This document shows, piece after piece, positions 1-5,924 of a DNA stretch of 5,924 bases. Source of the stretch: Bacteroidales bacterium. GTDB lineage: Bacteria; Bacteroidota; Bacteroidia; Bacteroidales; UBA7960. Under the pieces are notes generated by a model. The model had not been told where the DNA came from. It made no database searches and saw only the letters and a program-made list of their open reading frames with translations. The stretch lies in NCBI GenBank assembly GCA_007120675.1, contig SKNE01000013.1, positions 1-5,924 on the forward strand, written 5' to 3'. The stretch's first letter is position 1, and each line of letters begins with the position of its first letter. A program made the translations under genes and the position numbers.

Positions 1-20
1 ATCAATCAAGACCAACAGCA

Positions 21-635
21 ATGCATATAGCCATCGGCGGGAACATTGGTTCGGGCAAGACCACTTTGGCCGGCCTGTTATCAAAGCACTACGGCTGGGA
101 GGCCCACTACGAAGACGTGGATACCAACCCCTACCTGAACAACTTTTACGAGGACATGAAGCGCTGGTCATTCAACCTCCAGATCTATTTCCTCAATAGC
201 CGCTTCAGGCAGGTGGTGGAAATACGCAGGCGAAACAGGAAGGTGATCCAGGACCGAACCATTTACGAAGACGCCCATATTTTTGCGCCCAATCTGCATG
301 ACATGGGTTTAATGGCTTCACGCGACTTCAACAATTACAAAAGCCTTTTCCAGCTGATGAGCTCTTTCATCGACCCGCCAGATCTGCTCATCTATTTGAA
401 AGCCAGCGTTCCCACCCTGGTGAGCCAAATTCAGAAGAGGGGCCGTGAGTACGAGAATGCCATCCGCCTGGATTACCTTAAAAAGCTGAACGAGCGCTAC
501 GAAGAGTGGATTGCAGGCTACGACCTTGGCAAACTACTGATTATCAATGTAGATGACATTAAGTTTAGTGAGAAGCAAAGTGACCTGGGTGAGGTGATCC
601 GCAAAATAGATGCGGAGATACACGGTTTGTTCTGA
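21..635 (+). CDS. Deoxynucleoside kinase (deoxyadenosine/deoxyguanosine kinase family)
   Basis: Cytosolic P-loop kinase that transfers phosphate from a nucleoside triphosphate to the 5'-hydroxyl of a salvaged deoxynucleoside. Seen in the 204-residue product: the P-loop GNIGSGKT at residues 7-14 directly after the first beta strand; Glu31 in YEDVDTNPYL, placed like the catalytic base of the family; the DR motif Asp78-Arg79 followed by TIYED; and an arginine-rich lid, RGREYE, at 140-145. The length matches bacterial members of the family. The ATG start is supported because the P-loop strand begins at residue 3, leaving no room for a longer conserved N-terminus. Only 20 bases upstream are visible, so its promoter and any upstream partner are unknown. 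Base preference (dA, dG or broader) cannot be read reliably from the sequence. The C-terminal EIHGLF is encoded within a short tandem duplication that runs past the stop codon. Confidence 0.93.
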   Translation: MHIAIGGNIGSGKTTLAGLLSKHYGWEAHYEDVDTNPYLNNFYEDMKRWSFNLQIYFLNSRFRQVVEIRRRNRKVIQDRTIYEDAHIFAPNLHDMGLMASRDFNNYKSLFQLMSSFIDPPDLLIYLKASVPTLVSQIQKRGREYENAIRLDYLKKLNERYEEWIAGYDLGKLLIINVDDIKFSEKQSDLGEVIRKIDAEIHGLF

Positions 636-662
636 TTAGAGATACACGGTTTGCCCTGGTCG
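615..662 (+). repeat. 24-base tandem duplication across the kinase stop codon
   Basis: The 15 bases GAGATACACGGTTTG occur at 615-629 and again at 639-653, exactly 24 bases (eight codons) apart. The remaining nine bases of each unit have diverged. The first copy encodes EIHGL of the kinase and contains its TGA stop (633-635). The second copy lies in the same frame just after the stop, where readthrough would give LEIHGLPWSPSP before TAA at 672-674. This looks like a small slippage duplication; a function is not implied. Confidence 0.75.
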
Positions 663-681
663 CCATCTCCTTAAATGACGG

Positions 682-705
682 GAAGCTGCCAATAAACAGC
701 GCTTC
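682..705 (+). other. Weak imperfect hairpin in the kinase-kdsB gap
   Basis: GAAGCTG (682-688) can pair with CAG (697-699) and CTTC (702-705), leaving a two-base bulge and the eight-base loop CCAATAAA. It lies in the 101-base gap between the kinase and kdsB. No T-tract follows, so a Rho-independent terminator is not supported. It could be a minor RNA structure or chance. No recognisable promoter was seen in this gap. Confidence 0.2.
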
Positions 706-736
706 TGAATAAGACAGGGATCAATGTCCAACGCCC

Positions 737-1486
737 ATGCAATGTATAGGCATCATACCCGCTCGCTACGACTCCAGCCGGTTTCCGGGCAAACCACTGG
801 TTCAGATCAGGGGTAAGTCAATGGTGCAAAGGGTGTACGAGCGCGCCAGCCTCTGCAGTGACCTGAAAGAGGTCATTGTGGCCACCGACGACGAGCGGAT
901 ATTTGAGCACGTATCGGCATTTGGCCAGGTGGTGATGACCAGTCCGGCGCACCCCAGCGGGACCGACAGGTGCCTGGAGGCACTGGACAATCACAATGCC
1001 AGTGGGATTTATGGCGATGGAGATGCCGTCATCAATATCCAGGGGGATGAGCCCTTCATCCATCCCGGCCAGATCAGTCAACTGGCCAGGATGCTGGGGG
1101 ACACGGAAAAACAAATCGTTACCCTGGCCCGGCAATTGGAGAACCGTGAAAAGGCCAGTGACCCAAATATGGTCAAGGTGGTGTTCTCAGACTCCGGCAG
1201 GGCCCTGTACTTTAGTCGCTATCCCATTCCGTTTGTCCGCGAAAAAACGGACCAGGCACCAAAAAAGCCATACCAGCACATCGGCCTGTACGGGTTCCGC
1301 ATCGGGACCTTGCGGCGCATCGCAGGAATGCCGGCCGGCAGCCTGGAGGAGGCCGAAAAGCTGGAACAATTGCGCTGGATGCAACAAGATCTGGAAATAT
1401 TCGTAGAAGAAACATATACGGAAAGCATTTCTGTGGATACACCGGAAGACCTGCGAGCACTTTTGGAGCGCGGCGACCTGCCGTGA
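737..1486 (+). CDS. kdsB: 3-deoxy-manno-octulosonate cytidylyltransferase (CMP-KDO synthetase)
   Basis: Cytosolic enzyme that couples KDO to CTP, giving CMP-KDO and pyrophosphate; CMP-KDO is the donor for KDO transfer to lipid A, so the host makes an LPS-type outer membrane. Seen in the 249-residue product: the nucleotide-binding start IIPARYDSSRFPGKPL (residues 6-21), ATDDERI (49-55), SGTDR (74-78), NIQGDEP (100-106), the YFSRYPIPF segment (158-166), QHIGLYGF (180-187), LEQLRW (209-214) and the closing SVDTPEDL (232-239). By family knowledge Asp104 and Asp234 match the magnesium-binding aspartates. The length is normal and no key motif is missing. The start fits because the first strand begins at once. 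An ATG at 724 is in another frame. No Shine-Dalgarno is visible. The HU/SPOR gene follows after 55 bases on the same strand. Confidence 0.97.
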   Translation: MQCIGIIPARYDSSRFPGKPLVQIRGKSMVQRVYERASLCSDLKEVIVATDDERIFEHVSAFGQVVMTSPAHPSGTDRCLEALDNHNASGIYGDGDAVINIQGDEPFIHPGQISQLARMLGDTEKQIVTLARQLENREKASDPNMVKVVFSDSGRALYFSRYPIPFVREKTDQAPKKPYQHIGLYGFRIGTLRRIAGMPAGSLEEAEKLEQLRWMQQDLEIFVEETYTESISVDTPEDLRALLERGDLP

Positions 1487-1541
1487 GATCCCCTGGCTGA
1501 ATGCTTCCGGAACCTGAACACAAAGATTGAAGTGATTTATT

Positions 1542-2621
1542 ATGAAGTTAGGCAAACACATCAGCGACCTTCTATACCCTCACGATGAGGTCATATTGTC
1601 CGGATTTGGCTGTTTCACCACCCGCTACGTCCCCGCCAGGTTTGAAAAAGAGAAAGGCATTGTGGAGCCACCCGCCAGGCTGGCCGACTTCAAGCCCGAA
1701 CCTTCTGAGGGGAACAGTCCCCTGCCGGGATACATCGCAGACAAGGAGTCAAAAAGCGTTGAAGAGGTGAAGGCTTTTATCGCCAGGGTGGTGGCCGAAG
1801 TGCACCGTTCCCTGAAGGCTGGCAAAAAGGTTGAGTTGGAACAGCTGGGGATATTTCAGCTGGATGCTACGGGGGGCTACCATTTTGAGCCCAATCCCCA
1901 TGTTAACTTCCTCGACGATGCCTCCGGACTACCGGGGGTGCCGTCACCGGTAAAAACGCCACAGGAGACTGGCACCACTGATCCTGTCGCCGGAACGACA
2001 ACAGACCAGGCCTCCGGGCAAGGTGTATCTGCCGGGCAGTCGGACAGTCCACCTGCAAGCCAAGACCAGTCAGAAAGCACACAAACCCATAGCCCCGAAA
2101 CCATGAGCGAAGAAAAAGAGCAACAAACAGACAAGCTGCCGGCAGCGCTGAGGTGGCTGGCCTATGCCATCATCCCACTGATCATCATCCTTGTGATTCT
2201 CTTACTGAACAGGAGCTTCTTCTTCGGAGAAGGGGGATTGTTCAGGGCCACCGAAGAGCCTGTGGCCAGGACCATCCCGGCGGTAGTGGACGAGGTGGAA
2301 GAAGAGGTTCTCCCGGTGACAGAAGTCCCTGATCCGGAGCCAGCCCCGGAAGAGCCGCTGGCAGATGCCAAATTGCATCCGGAGCCGGGACGGCCGGTGT
2401 ATTATTTGCTTGTGGGCAGCTTCCGGAACAGAACGCTGGCAGGCTCACTGGTGGAAGAGCTTCGGGAGATGGGCGCCAGCAATCCGGAAATAATGGGCGT
2501 AACCCCTTCCAATTATCACAGGGTGAGCTACGGCTTTTTTTATGACCTGGCTGAAGCGGAAGCCCAGAAGGCCAAATTGCCTGAAAACCTGCGCGAGAAT
2601 GCGTGGATATTGCACCGTTAA
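1542..2621 (+). CDS. HU-like (CCDC81-type) / transmembrane / SPOR domain protein
   Basis: A 359-residue predicted single-pass inner-membrane protein. Residues 1 to about 58 (LLYPHDEVILSGFGCFTTRY) resemble the first CCDC81-type bacterial HU-like domain, and about 70-130 (VEEVKAFIARVV.., LEQLGIFQL, NFLDDASGLP) the second. A Ser/Thr/Gln/Pro-rich linker covers about 134-198. One hydrophobic helix lies at about 205-222, with Arg204 on one side and Asn223-Arg224 on the other. An acidic, Pro/Glu-rich spacer (about 236-283) leads to a C-terminal SPOR domain (about 286-358, beginning VYYLLVGSF). There is no signal peptide, so the HU-like part is probably cytoplasmic and the SPOR part periplasmic. SPOR domains in general bind septal peptidoglycan stripped of stem peptides, which suggests a link to division or wall remodelling. 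Whether this HU-like part binds DNA or instead forms filaments or contacts protein is not known from the sequence. The gene ends 21 bases before trmB. Confidence 0.88.
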   Translation: MKLGKHISDLLYPHDEVILSGFGCFTTRYVPARFEKEKGIVEPPARLADFKPEPSEGNSPLPGYIADKESKSVEEVKAFIARVVAEVHRSLKAGKKVELEQLGIFQLDATGGYHFEPNPHVNFLDDASGLPGVPSPVKTPQETGTTDPVAGTTTDQASGQGVSAGQSDSPPASQDQSESTQTHSPETMSEEKEQQTDKLPAALRWLAYAIIPLIIILVILLLNRSFFFGEGGLFRATEEPVARTIPAVVDEVEEEVLPVTEVPDPEPAPEEPLADAKLHPEPGRPVYYLLVGSFRNRTLAGSLVEELREMGASNPEIMGVTPSNYHRVSYGFFYDLAEAEAQKAKLPENLRENAWILHR

Positions 2622-2642
2622 AACAGATTGGTTGCCCCGGCC

Positions 2643-3329
2643 ATGGGAAAAAACAAGCTGAGAAGGTTTGCGGAGATCAACAGTTTCACCAATGTGATCC
2701 AGCCACAGTCCAAGCACACCTTAAGCCCCTTCCAGTACAAGGGTTGCTGGGGAAGTGATTTTTTCTATAATGACCACCCCATTATTCTTGAAATAGGCTG
2801 CGGCAAGGGAGAATACACCATTGGCCTGGCCAAGGCCTTTCCCGGTAAAAATTTCATTGGGATCGACATCAAGGGGGACCGCATCTGGAAGGGGGCCAGG
2901 CAAGCCCTTGATGAAGGCCTGCACAATGCGGCCTTTCTCAGGATCCAGGCTGAGCACATCGAACAGTTCTTTGGCGAAGGGGAAGTGTCGGGCATATGGC
3001 TTACATTCCCCGATCCGCAATCAAAAAAGGTCCGCGCAAAGAAAAGGCTCACCTCCCCCGGTTTTTTGGAGAAGTACCGCAAAATACTCGCCCCGGACAG
3101 CCCGATTCACCTGAAAACAGATAACACCGGCCTGTTTCGCTACACCCTTGATTTGATCGGTGAGCTGGGATTGTTTCTCCGTGAGCATAGTTTTGACCTG
3201 TATGCCGACGAGCATGTACGTGAAGAATACGTCAAGTCGATCCAGACCTATTATGAATTAAAGTTTCTCAAAGAGGGGCGCCCCATACATTATCTCCAAT
3301 TTTCCCTCCATGAACCCACACAAGGCTGA
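2643..3329 (+). CDS. trmB: tRNA (guanine-N7-)-methyltransferase (m7G46)
   Basis: SAM-dependent enzyme that methylates N7 of G46 in the tRNA variable loop. Seen in the 228-residue product: the SAM-binding loop ILEIGCGKGEYT (residues 48-59), the acidic strand end IGIDIKGDR (72-80), the TrmB signature WLTFPDPQ with KK..R.KKRLTS (119-138), HLKTDN (156-161) and a C-terminal EGRPIHYLQF. The KKRLTS form of the signature, in place of the KKRH form of proteobacteria, agrees with Bacteroidota. I place the start at ATG 2643 because the protein then begins MGKNKLRRFAE, the usual N-terminus for this group. A TTG at 2628 in the same frame would add MVAPA but is less likely. It lies 21 bases after the SPOR gene, and its last 20 bases overlap the start of the ATL gene in another frame, which suggests coupled translation. 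Confidence 0.95.
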   Translation: MGKNKLRRFAEINSFTNVIQPQSKHTLSPFQYKGCWGSDFFYNDHPIILEIGCGKGEYTIGLAKAFPGKNFIGIDIKGDRIWKGARQALDEGLHNAAFLRIQAEHIEQFFGEGEVSGIWLTFPDPQSKKVRAKKRLTSPGFLEKYRKILAPDSPIHLKTDNTGLFRYTLDLIGELGLFLREHSFDLYADEHVREEYVKSIQTYYELKFLKEGRPIHYLQFSLHEPTQG

Positions 3330-3648
3330 TTCATTCTTCCAAAAGGTATACGAGGTGGTGCGAAGGGTGCCCAGGGGGCGGGTGACCACTTACGGCGCCA
3401 TCGCCGCTTACCTGGGCAGCAAAGGGTCTGCCCGCATGGTGGGCTGGGCCATGAATCATTCACATAAGACCGACCCGGACATCCCCGCGCACCGGGTGGT
3501 GAACAGAAACGGGGTGCTGACGGGAAAGCATCACTTCGGGACTCACCGCATGATGCAGCAGCTACTGGAAAATGAAGGGGTGGTGGTGATTTCAGACAAG
3601 GTAAGGCACTTTGATGCGCTGTTCTGGGATCCGGGTAAGGCACGTTGA
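3310..3648 (+). CDS. Alkyltransferase-like (ATL) protein, MGMT DNA-binding domain without the active cysteine
   Basis: A 112-residue stand-alone version of the O6-alkylguanine-DNA alkyltransferase DNA-binding domain. Seen: VPRGRVTTYGAIA (residues 20-32) for the helix-turn-helix entry, SARMVGWAM (40-48) with Arg42 in the position of the base-flipping arginine finger, and IPAHRVVNRNG (58-68). The reactive cysteine of true repair enzymes (PCHR) is Ala60 here, so suicidal alkyl transfer should not be possible. Family knowledge: ATL proteins with PWHR or PAHR bind O6-alkylguanine and flag it for nucleotide excision repair. A role in damage recognition is therefore inferred. The ATG lies within trmB, 20 bases before the end of that gene, with no visible Shine-Dalgarno, so translation is probably coupled to trmB. 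The tail after residue 95 (VISDKVRHFDALFWDPG) is ordinary for bacterial members. No obvious terminator follows. Confidence 0.92.
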   Translation: MNPHKADSFFQKVYEVVRRVPRGRVTTYGAIAAYLGSKGSARMVGWAMNHSHKTDPDIPAHRVVNRNGVLTGKHHFGTHRMMQQLLENEGVVVISDKVRHFDALFWDPGKAR

Positions 3649-3871
3649 TACGCCGTCCCGGAATCCGGCCGGCCAATAGGGCACCTAGGTGAACGCGCTG
3701 CCTGTGCGGGCACCGGCCACAAAGCGCCCGTCCTCCCCGGACATCAACCACGGATAACCCCGGTCCCAAGGGGGGTAAAGAGAGGGCACACAAAAAACAG
3801 GGCGTTCCACCGGCATGACACAGCATCCCGGATACCGGGGGGTTACAAACAAGGGGCGGACTGAAAAGCGA
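3649..3871. other. GC-rich convergent intergenic region without a gene
   Basis: This 223-base gap separates the stop codons of two converging genes. I see no credible coding region. It contains a perfect ten-base palindrome CACCTAGGTG (3682-3691), a GGCCGGCC palindrome (3667-3674), ACCCC/GGGGT arms with a ten-base loop (3757-3761 and 3772-3776), and CCCGG-ATA-CCGGG (3827-3839). None is followed by a T-tract on either strand, so a classical intrinsic terminator is not supported, although the last two could act as weak transcript-end structures. Distant pairing of AACCCCGG (about 3756-3763) with CCGGGGGGTT (3835-3844), with two bulged bases, is also possible. Confidence 0.5.
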
Positions 3872-4114
3872 TCAGTTAATGGCTTCCACCGATTTGATTT
3901 CCGGGATGGCCTTCCTTACTGCCTGTTCAACACCAGCTTTCAGCGTCATCTGACTCATGGGACAGGAACCGCATGCACCCAGTAGCTCCACATTCACCAC
4001 AAAGTCGTCCGTCAGCTCAACGAAGCGGATGTTGCCTCCGTCAGCCTGCAGGTAGGGCCTGATCTGGTCGATCACCCCTTCCACTTTCTTTATCAATTCT
4101 GCTTTCTCTGACAT
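3872..4114 (-). CDS. NifU C-terminal domain (Nfu-type) Fe-S scaffold/carrier protein
   Basis: An 80-residue stand-alone Nfu domain thought to hold a labile Fe-S cluster and pass it to target proteins in the cytosol. Seen: a first helix with VIDQIRPYLQADGGNI (residues 14-29), whose PYLQADGG is the family signature, and the cluster-binding Cys48-Gly-Ser-Cys51 in LLGACGSCPMSQMTL (44-58), followed by the usual GVEQAVRKAIPEI helix. By family knowledge the two cysteines bind a cluster shared between two subunits. The length is typical for the short form; the degenerate A-type domain of NfuA is absent. I chose ATG at 4114, which gives MSEKAEL; an in-frame TTG at 4123 would add three residues and is less likely. 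It lies 114 bases downstream of nadE on the same strand, behind an AT-rich gap with a possible promoter of its own. Confidence 0.94.
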   Translation of the reverse strand: MSEKAELIKKVEGVIDQIRPYLQADGGNIRFVELTDDFVVNVELLGACGSCPMSQMTLKAGVEQAVRKAIPEIKSVEAIN

Positions 4115-4183
4115 ATTTATCAATGTTTGATGCTTATTTTAATTTGGAATCCGTAAAAATAGTATTTTTTTGTCAAATGACAA
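4115..4183 (-). promoter_or_regulatory. AT-rich candidate promoter region of the nifU-like gene
   Basis: Upstream of the nifU-like ATG, about 60 bases are strongly AT-rich, in contrast with the GC-rich genes around them. On the minus strand this holds TTTGACA (4177-4171), followed by an A-run, TACTATTTTTA and further AT-rich sequence up to the start. The TTTG could be the -33 element of a Bacteroidota promoter (TTTG with TAnnTTTG about 19-21 bases later), but no good -7 element lies at that distance, and no clean TATAAT follows TTGACA at 17 bases. The region is therefore only a candidate, judged on composition and position. Confidence 0.35.
4170..4183. repeat. Perfect inverted repeat TTGTCA-AA-TGACAA
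   Basis: Two six-base arms, TTGTCA (4170-4175) and TGACAA (4178-4183), are perfect reverse complements around a two-base AA centre. The repeat lies about 55-70 bases upstream of the nifU-like ATG and overlaps the TTGACA element read on the minus strand. Its size and position would suit an operator for a dimeric regulator. The arms are followed by a T-run on the plus-strand left side (4165-4170), but the short stem makes a terminator unlikely. Confidence 0.5.
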
Positions 4184-4228
4184 TGGCCCCGGCGAGCTGG
4201 CAAGAGCTTGGGCGGCAAGGGCATCACC

Positions 4229-5899
4229 TTAGGCATTATGAATCCGGAGCAGGGATTGCCAGCTGGCTTCCAATGGCATTTCCCTTCCCACACCCAGGCA
4301 TTTTGGGGAGGTGCGCAGGATGGGAGGAGACTGGAATCGCTTGTGTTCGCTCAGGCACACCATTTCAATCACCCTCTTGACCAGCGCTTCATCGTGTCCC
4401 CGGCGGACAATCTCCCCGGCATCCTTACCCTCTTCCAGGAACTGGTAAAGGATGTCGTCCAGCAGCTGGTATTCTGGCAAGGAGTCGCTGTCTTTCTGGT
4501 TGGGTTTGAGTTCGGCCGATGGCGGTTTGCTGATGGTGTGCCAGGGGATCACCTCACCGATGGCATTGATCAGCCTGGCCATTCCGTAGACATCCGACTT
4601 ATACACATCACCAAGAACGCTCAGTCCGCCGCACATATCTCCGTAGAGCGTGGTATAGCCCACTGCTGCTTCACTCTTGTTGGAGGTGTTCAGCAGCAGG
4701 TGGTTGAACTTGTTTGACAAGCCCATGAGCACCACGGCGCGGGCCCGGGCTTGCAGGTTCTCTTCCGCGATGCCGCTTTCTGTTCCTGCATACTGCGCTG
4801 CCAGGCTGTTTTCCAGGCTTTCCACAATCCCGTTAATGGATATGGTATCGTGTCGAACGCCGAGCTTCCTGGCCAAGGCCAGCGCGTCGGTCACCGAATG
4901 CTCAGAGCTGTATGGGCCAGGCAGTAGTACCGCCCAGACATTCTCTTTTCCGAGGGCTTTTTCGGCGATCACCAGGGTGAGGGCCGAGTCGAGTCCGCCG
5001 GACAAGCCCACAAGCGCTTTGCTTAGTCCGGTCTTGCGAAAGTAATCACGCACACCCATCACCAGGGCATCCAGTGTGGCAGCCCACTGCTGCTCCTTGC
5101 CTTCCAGTTCAGGCAAGCCCTCATTGTGGGGGGACGATCTGACGGATGACAGGTCATACACCCGCATGTCTTCCCTGAAAGCGGGCAGCCTGTCGACGAC
5201 CTGGCCCGAAGGACCAAAAACAGCCGATGCGCCGTCAAACAACAAATCCGTCTGACCCCCCACAAGGTTGGCTGAAAACAGCGGCAGGCGGTACTTTTTC
5301 GCATTGGCAGAAAGCACACGCATCCGCTGGGGCATGTGGTTCCAGGCAAATGGGGAGGCGGAGATGTTGAGCAGGACGGTGGGGCGGGATTTCATCAGCA
5401 CATCAGGGGGAGTCAGCGCATACAAGGATTCCTTGCCGATATTCCAAAGGTCTTCACATACGGTGATGGCCAGTCGCTCCCCTTTGTAATCCACCGTGCT
5501 GAAATCGGTCGCGGACTGAAAATACCGGTCCTCATTAAAGACATCGTAGGTGGGCAGCAGACCCTTGTGACAGACTGCCTGCACCTTTCCGTCGTATAAA
5601 AGAAAGGCACTATTAAACAGGGGCTTACCCTGTCCGGTCTCATTGCGGGAGGGGCCGCCTATGATGGCTGCGATGTCATGACAGGAGGCGGCGACCTGGC
5701 CCAGGCCGCGCTGGCAATCGTCAATGAAGGCCTGGGACAGTAACAGGTCACGGGGGGGGTAACCGGCCAGGGTCAGCTCAGGAAAAAGAACAAGGTCGGC
5801 ACCCTGGTTTTTTGCCTGTCCCAATGAGCTCCTGATGCGCGAGACATTGGCATCAATGTTCCCCACGTGCAGGTTAAGCTGTGCAATGGCAACTCGCAT
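4229..5899 (-). CDS. nadE: Glutamine-dependent NAD+ synthetase (two-domain)
   Basis: Cytosolic enzyme for the last step of NAD+ synthesis: ATP-dependent amidation of nicotinic acid adenine dinucleotide, with ammonia released from glutamine by its own amidase domain. The 556-residue product has an N-terminal nitrilase-type domain (about 1-250) with the Glu-Lys-Cys triad visible as Glu41 in LFPELTLAGYPPRD, Lys112 in CHKGLLPTYDVF and Cys148 in ITVCEDLWN. The synthetase domain follows, with the ATP pyrophosphatase loop GLSGGLDS (298-305) and NTSNKSE (404-410), then AAVGYTTLYGD. Length and domain order match glutamine-dependent bacterial forms and differ from the short ammonia-dependent form of about 275 residues. 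The start is certain because MRVAIAQLNLHVGN begins the first strand. Only 25 bases upstream are visible, without a Shine-Dalgarno. A run of eight C bases in the coding strand (5752-5759) lies within GYPPRD; the frame is intact. Confidence 0.97.
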   Translation of the reverse strand: MRVAIAQLNLHVGNIDANVSRIRSSLGQAKNQGADLVLFPELTLAGYPPRDLLLSQAFIDDCQRGLGQVAASCHDIAAIIGGPSRNETGQGKPLFNSAFLLYDGKVQAVCHKGLLPTYDVFNEDRYFQSATDFSTVDYKGERLAITVCEDLWNIGKESLYALTPPDVLMKSRPTVLLNISASPFAWNHMPQRMRVLSANAKKYRLPLFSANLVGGQTDLLFDGASAVFGPSGQVVDRLPAFREDMRVYDLSSVRSSPHNEGLPELEGKEQQWAATLDALVMGVRDYFRKTGLSKALVGLSGGLDSALTLVIAEKALGKENVWAVLLPGPYSSEHSVTDALALARKLGVRHDTISINGIVESLENSLAAQYAGTESGIAEENLQARARAVVLMGLSNKFNHLLLNTSNKSEAAVGYTTLYGDMCGGLSVLGDVYKSDVYGMARLINAIGEVIPWHTISKPPSAELKPNQKDSDSLPEYQLLDDILYQFLEEGKDAGEIVRRGHDEALVKRVIEMVCLSEHKRFQSPPILRTSPKCLGVGREMPLEASWQSLLRIHNA

Positions 5900-5924
5900 G
5901 TTTTGCAGGGTTTTCAGATTTCAG

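Noticed and set aside
682..710. Intrinsic terminator for the kinase gene
   Set aside because: The stem is short and bulged and is followed by TGAATAAG rather than a T-tract.
1187..1561. Overlapping minus-strand open frames of 100-124 codons antisense to kdsB
   Set aside because: Several frames are open at once because of base composition; the kdsB frame carries all the motifs and the antisense products carry none.
2628..2642. TTG at 2628 as the trmB start
   Set aside because: It would add MVAPA before the conserved MGKNKLRRF start; the ATG at 2643 gives the usual N-terminus.
3290..3826. A 178-codon open frame on the minus strand across the ATL gene and the convergent gap
   Set aside because: It lies antisense to the well-supported ATL gene for more than half its length. 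Its product is rich in Pro, Arg, Cys and Gly with no recognisable motif, as expected of a chance frame in GC-rich DNA.
4115..4123. TTG at 4123 as the start of the nifU-like gene
   Set aside because: The in-frame ATG at 4114 gives a normal-length protein beginning MSEKAEL, and no ribosome-binding site favours the TTG.
4208..4717. A 169-codon open frame on the plus strand inside nadE
   Set aside because: It is wholly antisense to the conserved synthetase domain for nearly all of its length, and no family motif is seen in its product.
1..5924. Mobile element, defence system, CRISPR array or other accessory island
   Set aside because: All genes are recognisable core functions, and no transposase, integrase, spaced repeats, target-site duplications or composition break was seen.

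Overview
This 5.9-kb window looks like ordinary core chromosome from a Gram-negative bacterium, most likely a Bacteroidota with fairly high GC. The evidence is a KDO-activating enzyme (so lipopolysaccharide is made), an HU-like/SPOR fusion protein of the CCDC81-type HU family typical of Bacteroidota, a TrmB with the FPDPQ..KK..KRLTS variant of its signature, and starts that lack Shine-Dalgarno sequences. Genus cannot be named from this window. Seven protein-coding genes cover most of it. No tRNA, rRNA, CRISPR array, insertion sequence or phage gene was seen.

Left block, plus strand (21-3648): a deoxynucleoside kinase (nucleotide salvage), kdsB (CMP-KDO synthesis for LPS), a membrane protein joining a cytoplasmic HU-like region to a periplasmic SPOR domain, trmB (tRNA m7G46 methylation), and a small alkyltransferase-like (ATL) protein whose start lies inside the end of trmB. 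Gaps between them are 101, 55, 21 and -20 bases, so the last four could be co-transcribed, with trmB and the ATL gene most tightly linked.

Middle (3649-3871): a 223-base convergent gap, GC-rich, with several small inverted repeats but no gene and no clear intrinsic terminator.

Right block, minus strand (5899-3872): nadE, a two-domain glutamine-dependent NAD+ synthetase, followed downstream by a short NifU-type Fe-S scaffold protein. An AT-rich 114-base gap between them holds a perfect 6+2+6 inverted repeat overlapping a TTGACA element, so the nifU-like gene may have its own promoter.

The genes share no single pathway; they are housekeeping functions (nucleotide salvage, envelope, tRNA modification, DNA alkylation response, NAD and Fe-S supply). 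I found no convincing evidence of a new multi-gene system. The most interesting items are the HU-like/TM/SPOR protein, whose cellular role is open, the cysteine-less ATL protein coupled to trmB, a 24-base tandem duplication across the kinase stop codon, and the inverted repeat upstream of the nifU-like gene.
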